NCBI GenBank assembly: GCA_031554215.1
Contig: JAVBKF010000185.1
Coordinates: forward strand, 1-15,782
Direction of reading: 5' to 3'
Source of the DNA: JAVBKE01 sp031554215
GTDB lineage: Bacteria > Bacillota > Bacilli > JARBTR01
DNA: 15,782 nucleotides
The notes beneath the pieces are model-generated. The model saw nothing but the letters and a program-made list of their open reading frames with translations. It did no database searches and was not told the DNA's origin. Below, one piece after another: positions 1 through 6,658 of this stretch; position 1 is the stretch's first letter, and the number at the start of each line of letters is the position of its first letter. Made by a program: the position numbers and the translations under genes.

Positions 1-322
1 TGACATCGATGGCAGGATCAAGGCTTTTTTTTAAAGCTTGTAGAGCCTGCTGGTTTTTTTCATCAATGACATCATCTGCATCTAGCCACATGACATACTC
101 TTTCGTAGCCTTAGAGAACGAAAAATTTCTTGCAGCTGCAAAATCATTTATCCATGGAAAATCAAAGAGCTGATCGGTATAGTTTCTGACAATGTCTTTA
201 GTACCATCTGTTGAGCCTGTATCCACAATAATGATCTCATCTGCAATATCCTTGATGCAGTCTAAACATCTGGCAATGACATCTTCTTCATTCTTTACAA
301 TCATACAAATACTAAGGTTCAT
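1..322 (-). CDS. family-2 glycosyltransferase, N-terminal part (cut by window edge)
   Basis: The visible 107 residues are the nucleotide-sugar binding half of a GT-A fold glycosyltransferase. Motifs in order are MIVKNEE near residue 7, VDTGSTDGT near residue 39, an FxWxxDFAAARNF stretch near residue 60, and the metal-binding WLDADD near residue 86. This arrangement is typical of the SunS-like or TPR-tailed branch of family 2, where helical repeats often follow the catalytic domain; that part lies outside the window. The ATG at 322 is preceded by a good ribosome binding site (AGGGGTGAG on the minus strand). The collagen-like gene ends 62 bases upstream on the same strand with no U-tract hairpin between, so the two are probably co-transcribed. 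By inference the enzyme may O-glycosylate the many threonines of that protein, but a cell-wall or other glycan role cannot be excluded. The family call is firm; the substrate is a guess. Confidence 0.9.
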   Translation of the reverse strand, partial: MNLSICMIVKNEEDVIARCLDCIKDIADEIIIVDTGSTDGTKDIVRNYTDQLFDFPWINDFAAARNFSFSKATKEYVMWLDADDVIDEKNQQALQALKKSLDPAIDV

Positions 323-384
323 TATGCGCTCACCCCTGCAAATGAATTGATTTCGAGGGCCGGTGGTTGCCAGCTTATAGTGCC

Positions 385-2469
385 TTATTGAACTTGCACA
401 ATTGAAACAGAGCCCGTTGCTGAAGTGGCACCAGCCGATCCGCTGTACAGAAAACTAAGCGTTATCGCACCAGCTGTAGCATCTGCTAAAAAAGTACCTG
501 ATACGCTCGAATTGGCATCCAGTGCGCCGCTGTTGGCTTTACCTGAAAATTGACTCTGAGCTACCGAGCCAAATTCTGGCGTGACAGAAAGACTCCCAGC
601 AATAGAACTCGATCCTCTAAAAGTGTAGGAAATCATGTAAACATGCCCTGTTGCCAATGAAAATGTTGTAGCAGTTGGATGGGAAATGTTGCTACCATTT
701 ATAAAAGTTGTGCCGTAGGAAATATCAGATCCATTTGACACAGATGAGCTACTTACCAGAAAAAGTGCGTTTTGAGATGTTGCCACTGCCCCAGTCGCGC
801 CAGTAGGACCAGTTGCACCAGTAGGACCAGTTGCACCAGTCGGACCGGTAACGCCGTTTGCTCCTGTTGAGCCAGTCGCACCAGTAGGACCAGTCAAACC
901 ATTTGCCCCAGTGGCGCCGGTCGCACCAGTTGGCCCCGTTATGCCAGTAATGCCAGTCACGCCAGTAGCGCCGGTCGCGCCGGTCGCGCCAGTTACGCCA
1001 TCTGCCCCGGTCGCCCCGGTCGCGCCAGTAGCCCCAGTCGCGCCAGTGGCCCCTGTTTGCCCGGTCGCGCCAGTAGCACCAGTAGCGCCAACTTCACCAG
1101 TAGCGCCGGTAGTGCCGTTCGCACCAGTCGCCCCTGTTGCACCAGTGGGACCAGTCGCGCCGTCTGCGCCAGTCACGCCACTGGCCCCAGTAGCGCCAGT
1201 TGCTCCCGTGCCTCCTGTTGTTCCGGTCGCGCCAGTGGCCCCGGTTGTCCCCGTCGCCCCAGTGATACCGTCTGCACCGTTAGTACCTGTTGCGCCAGTC
1301 GCGCCGGTTGCCCCATCTGCCCCAGTGACACCGTCCGCGCCAGTGGCCCCAGTAGCCCCATCAGCGCCAGTGACGCCATCCTCGCCAGTAGCCCCGGTTG
1401 CTCCTGTTAAACCAGTAGCCCCATCTGCCCCAGTTGGTCCCGTTAGTCCCGTCACGCCATCCGCGCCAGTGGCCCCAGTTGGCCCAGTCACGCCAGTCGC
1501 GCCGTCTGCCCCTGTAGCGCCATCCGCGCCAGTGGCCCCTGTGGCCCCGATTGCGCCATCCGCGCCAGTAGCCCCAGTCTCGCCAGTAGCGCCATCATTA
1601 CCTGTAGCCCCTGTGGTGCCAGTTGGTCCAGCTGCCCCTTCTGGACCGATAACACCAGTCGCCCCCGTTATGCCGGTTGTGCCAGTCGCACCTGTACTAC
1701 CAGTAGCGCCATCTGTCCCGGTTGCGCCCGTCGCGCCGGTTGCGCCAGCAATGCCATCCGCGCCAGTAGCCCCAGTATCACCTGTACTACCGGTTGCGCC
1801 TGTAATTCCAATTGGACCTGTGTCACCCTGTAAGCCAGTAGCTCCTGTAACACCCGTGGTACCAGTTGGTCCTGTTTCTCCTGCTAAACCAGTAGCCCCA
1901 GTCACCCCGGTACTACCGGTTGCGCCAGTTGTCCCGGTTACCCCAGCCTCTCCGGTCGCCCCTCGAGCACCATTTGCGCCAGTAGCCCCGGTCGCGCCAG
2001 TCGTCCCACTACTACCAGTAATACCGGTTGCACCGGTCGCCCCAATTGGTCCAGTGCTACCGGTCGTACCATTTGCCCCGGTATTTCCTCTCGCGCCAGT
2101 GGGACCGGTCGTACCATTTGCGCCAGTCGCGCCGGTTGCCCCAGTACTCCCGGTTATCCCATTTGCGCCAGTTGAACCGGTGGCACCTCTCGCGCCAGTC
2201 GCGCCAGTCGCCCCAGTAATCCCAGTAGCCCCAGTTGGACCGGTAGCGCCAGTGGACCCAGTGGGACCAGTCGCTCCATTCAATCCAGTCGCGCCAGTCG
2301 CCCCTGTTATGCCAGTCGCTCCATTTGTACCAGTCGCCCCGGTATTACCCCGAGCCCCAGTCGCTCCTGCAATTCCGTTTGCCCCAGTCGCCCCGGTTGG
2401 CCCAGTCGCGCCGGTAGCCCCAGTCGGTCCAGTCGGTCCTGTTGCATCAAACAACTCATTCGTCTCCAT
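385..2469 (-). CDS. collagen-like (BclA-type) surface or exosporium protein
   Basis: This 694-residue protein has three parts. Residues 1-10 (METNELFDAT) are a short leader with no signal peptide. Residues 11-560 are 183 uninterrupted G-X-Y triplets in which Y is threonine almost everywhere and X is mostly alanine, proline, valine, isoleucine, asparagine or aspartate. Residues 561-694 are a Ser/Thr/Gly-rich beta-type domain that resembles the C-terminal trimerising jelly-roll domains of BclA-like spore filaments. Proteins of this class form trimeric rods on the exosporium or cell surface and are often O-glycosylated on threonine. The lack of a signal peptide fits mother-cell assembly on a spore better than Sec export. 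The start is supported by GAGGGTGA about 10 bases upstream. A glycosyltransferase follows on the same strand, and a SigK-like promoter lies upstream. The collagen-like call is certain; exosporium placement is inferred. Confidence 0.93.
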   Translation of the reverse strand: METNELFDATGPTGPTGATGATGPTGATGANGIAGATGARGNTGATGTNGATGITGATGATGLNGATGPTGSTGATGPTGATGITGATGATGARGATGSTGANGITGSTGATGATGANGTTGPTGARGNTGANGTTGSTGPIGATGATGITGSSGTTGATGATGANGARGATGEAGVTGTTGATGSTGVTGATGLAGETGPTGTTGVTGATGLQGDTGPIGITGATGSTGDTGATGADGIAGATGATGATGTDGATGSTGATGTTGITGATGVIGPEGAAGPTGTTGATGNDGATGETGATGADGAIGATGATGADGATGADGATGVTGPTGATGADGVTGLTGPTGADGATGLTGATGATGEDGVTGADGATGATGADGVTGADGATGATGATGTNGADGITGATGTTGATGATGTTGGTGATGATGASGVTGADGATGPTGATGATGANGTTGATGEVGATGATGATGQTGATGATGATGATGATGADGVTGATGATGATGVTGITGITGPTGATGATGANGLTGPTGATGSTGANGVTGPTGATGPTGATGPTGATGAVATSQNALFLVSSSSVSNGSDISYGTTFINGSNISHPTATTFSLATGHVYMISYTFRGSSSIAGSLSVTPEFGSVAQSQFSGKANSGALDANSSVSGTFLADATAGAITLSFLYSGSAGATSATGSVSIVQVQ
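790..2439 (-). repeat. 9-bp-periodic collagen repeat DNA
   Basis: About 1650 bases encode the G-X-Thr triplets. On the plus strand they read as endless variants of CCAGTNGCN and CCGGTCGCG. The repeat is imperfect at the DNA level because X codons and third positions vary, so it is not a clean clonal tandem array. Such tracts usually vary in length between strains by slippage or recombination. Confidence 0.95.
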
Positions 2470-2515
2470 TTATAAGAATTCACCCTCTATTTACTTTTAG
2501 CTATACGTCGCCAAC

Positions 2516-2543
2516 CAGTGTATGGGGGTTGCGCTAAATTTGT
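2516..2543 (-). promoter_or_regulatory. candidate SigK-type promoter for the collagen-like gene
   Basis: Read on the minus strand there is an AC (2543-2542), then 17 bases, then CATACACTG (2524-2516). The mother-cell SigK consensus is AC, 16-17 bases, CATANNNTA, so only the last base differs. The inferred transcript start would lie about 40 bases before the ATG at 2469. CATACACT also fits a SigE -10 box, but I see no good SigE -35. Short degenerate motifs like this occur by chance, so the support comes mainly from the type of gene it precedes. Confidence 0.4.
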
Positions 2544-2598
2544 TCCATTTTCTCGATACACAAACGTTTTTGTCCGTATTCAATTGCAAAATAACAAT

Positions 2599-2985
2599 TT
2601 AATATGGACTGGAAATAGGTGATTGACTTGTATTTCCTACGACCCCTTTCATTGAACATTGGAGGCATGTTCTCTGCTCCGGCATGCTATTTTTCTCGCC
2701 AAAGTACATCGAAAATGGGTGGTCAGAAATACAGATCTCATTGGTTTGAACAGGAGCATAGTTAGGTTGGCACGTCTCAAATTGTACTCTAGGTGCACGT
2801 CGAAGCGATAAGCAATCATTTTTCACTGAAACATTGTGAATGACCTTAGATGCTGACAAAGCATCGTCTGCCTTAACAGTTCATCACCAAAAGTAATCTG
2901 TTCACCATTAAGCGGTCATTCCAAAAGAAAAGTGCCCTGCTGGCATGATTACAAACAACTCATCTAAATCGATCTCCCAACTTGT
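2599..2985 (-). pseudogene. possible decayed coding remnant between the collagen-like gene and catalase
   Basis: On the minus strand a frame encoding 86 residues with five cysteines can be read from a TTG at 2859 to a stop at 2599, but it has no clear ribosome binding site. Further upstream, other minus-strand frames give protein-like pieces separated by stops and frame changes: IDLDELFVIMPAGHFSFG and then LNGEQITFGDELLRQ. This looks more like a gene broken by several mutations than an intact small gene. I do not recognise the family. A real cysteine-containing small protein starting at TTG 2859 is the alternative. Confidence is low either way. Confidence 0.25.
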
Positions 2986-3010
2986 ACAAATACTTGTGAA
3001 ATTGTATAAT
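2982..3010 (+). promoter_or_regulatory. catalase promoter
   Basis: A perfect -10 box TATAAT at 3005-3010 follows TTGTAC at 2982-2987 with the ideal 17-base spacing. The spacer carries a tandem imperfect repeat (ACTTGTACAAAT, then ACTTGTGAAATT). The -10 region (3004-3018) matches the 5' half of a PerR box well and the 3' half poorly, so peroxide control by PerR is possible but not shown. Confidence 0.6.
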
Positions 3011-3071
3011 TTTAGAAAGGGTCGTTTTTTGTCGACATCCCTCGAAAAAATAAGAAATGGAGGAATTAGAA

Positions 3072-4541
3072 ATGAGCAAAGATAAGAAACTAACTACCGC
3101 AACAGGCGCACCCGTTGTTGATAATCAAAATGTCACCACTGCAGGACCTCGCGGACCGATGTTACTGCAAGATCATTGGTTTTTAGAAAAGATGGCCCAT
3201 TTTGATCGTGAAGTGATTCCTGAAAGACGGATGCATGCTAAAGGGTCTGGTGCCTACGGCACTTTTCGTGTTACCCATGACATCACGAAGTACACAAAAG
3301 CAATGCTTTTCTCTGAAATAGATAAAGAGACTGAAGTTTTTGTTCGGTTCTCAACCGTTGCTGGAGAACGTGGTGCAGCAGATGCAGAACGCGATATCCG
3401 CGGATTTGCCATGAAATTCTACACTGAGCAAGGAAACTGGGACTTAGTTGGTAATAACACACCAGTTTTCTTTTTACGTGATCCATTAAAGTTCCCAGAC
3501 CTGAATCATGCAGTCAAGCGTGATCCACGCACGAATATGCGTAGCGCGAAGAACAATTGGGACTTCTGGACAAGCCTTCCTGAGGCTTTGCATCAAGTGA
3601 CAATTGTCATGAGTGATCGCGGAATTCCGGCTACCTACCGTCATATGCATGGTTTTGGTAGCCACACGTTCAGTATGATCAATGCGAACAATGAGCGCTT
3701 CTGGGTGAAGTTCCACCTTCGTACAGAGCAGGGAATAAAGAATTTAACAGATGAAAAGGCAGCTGAACTGATTGCTGAGGATCGTGAAAGCCACCAACGT
3801 GATCTATACGAAAGTATTGAAAAGGGCAAATACCCGCGCTGGAAAATGTATATTCAAGTGATGACTGAGGCGGAAGCAGAAGAACTGCCTTACCATCCAT
3901 TTGACCTCACAAAAGTGTGGCTCAAAGAAGACTTCCCTCTAATTGAAGTAGGCGTACTCGAGCTGAACCGGAACCCTGAAAACTATTTTGCAGAAGTCGA
4001 GCAGTCTGCTTTCAATCCAGCCAATATTGTACCGGGAATTAGTTTCTCGCCTGACAAAATGCTACAGGGAAGATTGTTCGCTTATGGCGACACGCAGCGT
4101 TATCGTCTAGGTGTCAACCACAATTCAATCCCAGTCAACGCGGCTAGATGCCCTGTTCACGGCTATCATCGTGATGGTGCAATGCGTGTTGATGGCAACT
4201 ATGGATCAACAATTGGTTATGAACCAAATAGTATTGGTGAATGGGCAGAACAACCAGACTTCAGCGAACCACCACTGAGACTAAATGGTGATGCGAACCA
4301 TTGGGATTTCCGCGAGGATGACGATGATTACTATACACAGACACGCCTCTTATTTCGCTCAATGAGTGATGAACAACAACTTGTGTTGTTTGAAAATACT
4401 GCTCGTGCGATGGGGGATGCGCCGAAGAAGATTAAGATTAGGCATATCGTCAATTGTGCAAAAGCAGACCCAGCCTACGGCAAAGGTGTTGCCAAAGCAC
4501 TTGGGATTCAATTTGCAGAAGCAGAAGCAACGATGGTATAA
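3072..4541 (+). CDS. katA: monofunctional haem catalase
   Basis: The 489-residue protein converts hydrogen peroxide to water and oxygen in the cytoplasm. It has the length and sequence of small-subunit (clade 3) catalases. The distal haem histidine is His55 in the RRMHAKGSGAYGTF segment, the conserved asparagine pair lies in VGNNTPVFF (about 126-134), and the proximal haem ligand is Tyr338 in RLFAYGDTQR (334-343). A longer reading starting at 3057 is possible, but GGAGGA at 3059-3064 sits 7 bases before the ATG at 3072 and is the real ribosome binding site, so 3072 is chosen. The gene has its own promoter and a strong terminator, so it is monocistronic. All catalytic residues are present. The gene is unrelated in function to its neighbours. 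Confidence 0.97.
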   Translation: MSKDKKLTTATGAPVVDNQNVTTAGPRGPMLLQDHWFLEKMAHFDREVIPERRMHAKGSGAYGTFRVTHDITKYTKAMLFSEIDKETEVFVRFSTVAGERGAADAERDIRGFAMKFYTEQGNWDLVGNNTPVFFLRDPLKFPDLNHAVKRDPRTNMRSAKNNWDFWTSLPEALHQVTIVMSDRGIPATYRHMHGFGSHTFSMINANNERFWVKFHLRTEQGIKNLTDEKAAELIAEDRESHQRDLYESIEKGKYPRWKMYIQVMTEAEAEELPYHPFDLTKVWLKEDFPLIEVGVLELNRNPENYFAEVEQSAFNPANIVPGISFSPDKMLQGRLFAYGDTQRYRLGVNHNSIPVNAARCPVHGYHRDGAMRVDGNYGSTIGYEPNSIGEWAEQPDFSEPPLRLNGDANHWDFREDDDDYYTQTRLLFRSMSDEQQLVLFENTARAMGDAPKKIKIRHIVNCAKADPAYGKGVAKALGIQFAEAEATMV

Positions 4542-4591
4542 GGGAGTATCCGCACGTGATTAACCAAGTTCTAATTAAATAATCAGTCTAT

Positions 4592-4640
4592 GAAAATCGG
4601 GTCTTCCTGTAAGTTGCGGAGAGGAGCCCGATTTTCTTTA
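4592..4640 (+). terminator. terminator after catalase
   Basis: A perfect 10-bp stem, GAAAATCGGG (4592-4601) with CCCGATTTTC (4627-4636), encloses further partial pairing and is followed by TTTA. The A-rich left arm and T-rich right arm suggest it may work in both directions. Confidence 0.85.
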
Positions 4641-4729
4641 TGCCTGTCATGCGTGGTTTGGCGGCTAGGATTGGGTAAAGCAAATGCTCATTTAGGAGGA
4701 TCGATTCCGGGACTTATCTGAAATACTAG

Positions 4730-4758
4730 TTAAGTTTTCCCTATAAAAATGATATAGT
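4730..4758 (+). promoter_or_regulatory. hprK promoter (extended -10)
   Basis: TGATATAGT at 4750-4758 is an extended -10 element, with TTAAGT at 4730-4735 as a weak -35 at 17-base spacing. It lies 30 bases before the hprK start, so the leader is short. No other plausible promoter is seen in the 147 bases after the catalase terminator. Confidence 0.5.
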
Positions 4759-4787
4759 GGTTCTATTAAATCTCTAGGAGTGTTGAC

Positions 4788-5714
4788 ATGCTGAAAGTAA
4801 CGACTGCTGATATTGTGGAAATATTTAATTTGGAAATCATTTGTGGTGCTGAGGGTACTAGCCGCACGATCACAAAGGACGTTCTCTATCGTCCCGGACT
4901 GATATTTGCCGGCTTCTTTGATATCTATCCAGCGGAGAAAGTACAAATTCTTGGGAATACAGAGCTATCTTTTTTTGAGAGTATTGCCGAAGAGAATAAG
5001 GCAATCCGGATGGCGAAATTATGTACAGAGAATACCCCCTGTATTGTGATTACTCATAATAATGAAGCTCCAAAGGAACTTGTGGCAGCGGCAATTGAAG
5101 CCAAAGTCCCTGTACTGAAAACAAAGATGAAGACAACACAATTTGCCAGTCGGTTAACCAATTATTTAGAGAGTAAACTCGCGCCAATTGTAACACTCCA
5201 TGCCGAGCTTGTTGACGTTTATGGGATTGGCGTGTTGATTACTGGTGATAGTGGTGTTGGTAAAAGTGAGATTGCTTTGGAACTTGTCAAACGTGGTCAT
5301 CGTTTGATTGCGGATGACAGCGTCGAGATTAGTCAGATTGAAAATGAACTTGTTGGAGAGGCCCCTGAAATTCTTCGTCATTTACTTGAGGTAAGAGGAC
5401 TTGGTATTTTGAATATTATGACCATGTTCGGTGCAGGGTCTGTCCGTCATTCGATGCCGATTTCACTTGTAATTTCACTGGAGGCATGGGACCAGCAGAA
5501 AGATTATGAGCGACTGGGGCTTGATGAAGAGAAAATGAAGATTATTGATATGGAAGTAACGAAAGTAACCATTCCTGTATCAGCAGGACGAAATCTAGCA
5601 GTGATTACAGAAGTCGCTGCCATGAATTTTCGCCTCAGAACACTCGGGATTAACGCTGCGGAGGAAATCGTTGATCGGATTGACGCAAAGATGGCGATTG
5701 ATGCTGAGAAATAA
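4788..5714 (+). CDS. hprK: HPr kinase/phosphorylase
   Basis: The 308-residue bifunctional enzyme phosphorylates and dephosphorylates HPr (and Crh where present) on Ser46, which drives CcpA-dependent carbon catabolite control in low-GC Gram-positives. The N-terminal domain covers about residues 1-130. The kinase domain carries the P-loop GDSGVGKS at 153-160, the conserved ADD at 176-178, and the family signature LEVRGLGI at 200-207 followed by MTMFGAGSVR. Length is normal and nothing essential is missing. TAGGAG at 4775-4780 supports the ATG. In many Bacillota hprK is followed by lgt in one operon; here it stands alone and ends at a terminator, so it may be a relocated or second copy. This kinase could link sugar status to the leucine-degradation operon downstream, but no clear cre site was found there. 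Confidence 0.96.
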   Translation: MLKVTTADIVEIFNLEIICGAEGTSRTITKDVLYRPGLIFAGFFDIYPAEKVQILGNTELSFFESIAEENKAIRMAKLCTENTPCIVITHNNEAPKELVAAAIEAKVPVLKTKMKTTQFASRLTNYLESKLAPIVTLHAELVDVYGIGVLITGDSGVGKSEIALELVKRGHRLIADDSVEISQIENELVGEAPEILRHLLEVRGLGILNIMTMFGAGSVRHSMPISLVISLEAWDQQKDYERLGLDEEKMKIIDMEVTKVTIPVSAGRNLAVITEVAAMNFRLRTLGINAAEEIVDRIDAKMAIDAEK

Positions 5715-5741
5715 AATGACGTTGAATGGTAGAAAAGGGTG

Positions 5742-5790
5742 CTCACCCGGGCGGCTTCGCTTTCATGCGAGCGGTACAAAAGCGGGTGAG
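5742..5790 (+). other. nested hairpin in the hprK 3' region
   Basis: An 8-bp perfect stem, CTCACCCG (5742-5749) with CGGGTGAG (5783-5790), encloses a second hairpin, GCTTCGC (5754-5760) with GCGAGC (5767-5772), with one bulged T. There is no T-tract after it; a separate terminator follows 20 bases later. It could be an mRNA 3' stabiliser or part of a small RNA. It did not match any riboswitch I know by eye. Confidence 0.5.
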
Positions 5791-5809
5791 GGTCTTACAA
5801 GGGTATTGT

Positions 5810-5846
5810 CTCCCAGAGCAGTTATGCTTGGGAGGCTTTTTTCTTT
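5810..5846 (+). terminator. terminator after hprK
   Basis: CTCCCAGAGCA (5810-5820) pairs with TGCTTGGGAG (5825-5834) around the loop GTTA, with one bulged G, and is followed by GCTTTTTTCTTT. This is a classic intrinsic terminator. Confidence 0.9.
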
Positions 5847-5877
5847 GACTTCGTGGTCCGCTAAATTTGTACAGCCT

Positions 5878-6031
5878 ATGACAAGCCCAGTGGCAACAGC
5901 ACCAACCGTTGAAAGATCGGCAGCGTTTTGTTAAAGGGATTGGCGTTCAAATAAACCTATTACCTGAGCAAGTATCATTATTTTCGCAAATCGGCGTGGG
6001 CTACCCTAGGGTGATAAACTTGCAGTAGGTG
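5878..6031 (+). other. possible gene fragment, unrecognised
   Basis: After a TGA at about 5878-5880 the plus strand stays open to a TAG near 6031. It reads QAQWQQHQPLKDRQ and then RFVKGIGVQINLLPEQVSLF, which has protein-like composition. There is no ATG or ribosome binding site, and its end overlaps the 3' end of the minus-strand gene at 6001. It may be the tail of a lost gene or chance. Otherwise I see nothing between the hprK terminator and 6001. Confidence 0.2.
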
Positions 6032-6402
6032 TTGATGGTATCGTAGTCGCATCCAATTCTTTGCCCGGTAATGGGCATGGCAATCGAAATAAATTCAGCC
6101 GGAAAGAAACAGCGGCTAGCTAACCCTCTTTGTAAATAGGAAATTGCGTAATCAGCTCTCTTTGAACTAATGCCGAAAGAAAGGTGTTCATCGCCTAAGA
6201 TATTCCTTTGGCAATCTTCAGTCTCATCAAGAAACAATTGCATTTCTCGAATATTGAAAAAAGAATTCGCTAGTGTTGTCGGTTTAATCTGACTTTCGCC
6301 TTGTTCCTTAACCGTTTGTAAGAAGGCAATAAGTGATGCGCAGCCAGTTTGATCGAGTGAAATGTCAATCCTCTGTCTTCCAGTGTTCTGTACAATCAGC
6401 AT
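6001..6402 (-). CDS. hypothetical protein, 133 residues
   Basis: I do not recognise this protein. The ATG at 6402 is preceded by GGGGTGA at the right distance, the same style of ribosome binding site as the glycosyltransferase gene; a GTG three codons earlier lies inside that site and is less likely. The protein is soluble with no signal peptide or membrane segment. Its N-terminus (MLIVQNTGRQRIDISLDQTG) followed by an amphipathic helix (CASLIAFLQTVKEQG) has the beta-beta-helix look of small stand-alone regulatory or immunity-type proteins, but that is only an impression. Four cysteines are spread through the chain. It sits alone on the minus strand among plus-strand genes in a patch with a pseudogene and a small ORF, which suggests accessory DNA. 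Confidence 0.6.
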   Translation of the reverse strand: MLIVQNTGRQRIDISLDQTGCASLIAFLQTVKEQGESQIKPTTLANSFFNIREMQLFLDETEDCQRNILGDEHLSFGISSKRADYAISYLQRGLASRCFFPAEFISIAMPITGQRIGCDYDTINTYCKFITLG

Positions 6403-6463
6403 GATTCTCACCCCCGTATGATCTCACTCGGAACTAAAGTGCTGAAAATAAAATTGAAGGTTT

Positions 6464-6482
6464 CCTTATACCCGTTATAAGG
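6464..6482. promoter_or_regulatory. perfect 7-5-7 palindrome, candidate operator or RNA hairpin
   Basis: CCTTATA (6464-6470), five bases CCCGT, then TATAAGG (6476-6482). The right arm runs into the ribosome binding site GGGAGGTGG (6481-6489) of the 27-codon ORF. It lies between that ORF and the divergent gene ending its 5' side at 6402. It could bind a dimeric regulator serving both directions, or fold in RNA next to the ribosome binding site. Confidence 0.5.
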
Positions 6483-6493
6483 GAGGTGGCAAG

Positions 6494-6577
6494 ATGGCTG
6501 TTTTTAACCGTATTTTCCGTGCCTCATCCGTTATCACAGGGGTAGCGTCAGGGGACGACAAAGGACACAAAAGATGA
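6494..6577 (+). CDS. possible small ORF, 27 residues
   Basis: A very strong ribosome binding site, GGGAGGTGG, ends 4 bases before the ATG. The peptide begins MAVFNRIFRASSVITG and ends in a charged GDDKGHKR tail. The first half is amphipathic with two arginines, and the second half is hydrophilic. It could be a genuine small peptide, or the surviving start of a longer gene, since small membrane-associated proteins often begin with similar FxRIF sequences. No homologue is recognised. A hairpin (6591-6626) follows 14 bases after the stop, giving it the layout of a complete small transcription unit. Confidence 0.4.
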   Translation: MAVFNRIFRASSVITGVASGDDKGHKR

Positions 6578-6590
6578 ATCGTAAGAAAAT

Positions 6591-6626
6591 AAGTAAAACT
6601 TTAAGCTAAGCGTTTAAGTTTTACTT
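6591..6626. terminator. long hairpin, possible terminator
   Basis: AAGTAAAACTT (6591-6601) pairs perfectly with AAGTTTTACTT (6616-6626), and the inner bases extend the stem partly (TAAGC with GCGTTTA). The plus strand lacks a T-tract after it, while the AAAATAAG flank gives U-richness in minus-strand RNA. It may end transcription from the small ORF poorly, or be a separate structural element. Confidence 0.45.
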
Positions 6627-6658
6627 TGCACTAACTAAATAGAGGAGAATTTTATTTG

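Noticed and set aside
790..2439. Repeat block considered as a CRISPR array or satellite
   Set aside because: The period is 9 bases with no spacers, and it translates into a perfect uninterrupted collagen frame.
911..2500. A 529-codon open frame on the plus strand reading PVAPVAP repeats
   Set aside because: It is the exact antisense of the collagen repeats. Gly and Thr codons give Pro and Val/Gly on the other strand and rarely stops, so the open frame is a composition artefact; it has no ribosome binding site.
3057..3071. Upstream ATG for catalase, adding five residues
   Set aside because: Its bases include the GGAGGA ribosome binding site of the ATG at 3072, and catalases of this clade begin near MSKDKKLTT.
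5742..5846. T-box or other known riboswitch
   Set aside because: The conserved T-box sequence and specifier architecture are missing, and the element lies after hprK with no gene directly downstream on the plus strand.
5671..5934. 87-codon plus-strand frame over the end of hprK
   Set aside because: It spans the nested hairpin and the terminator, overlaps hprK in another frame and has no ribosome binding site.
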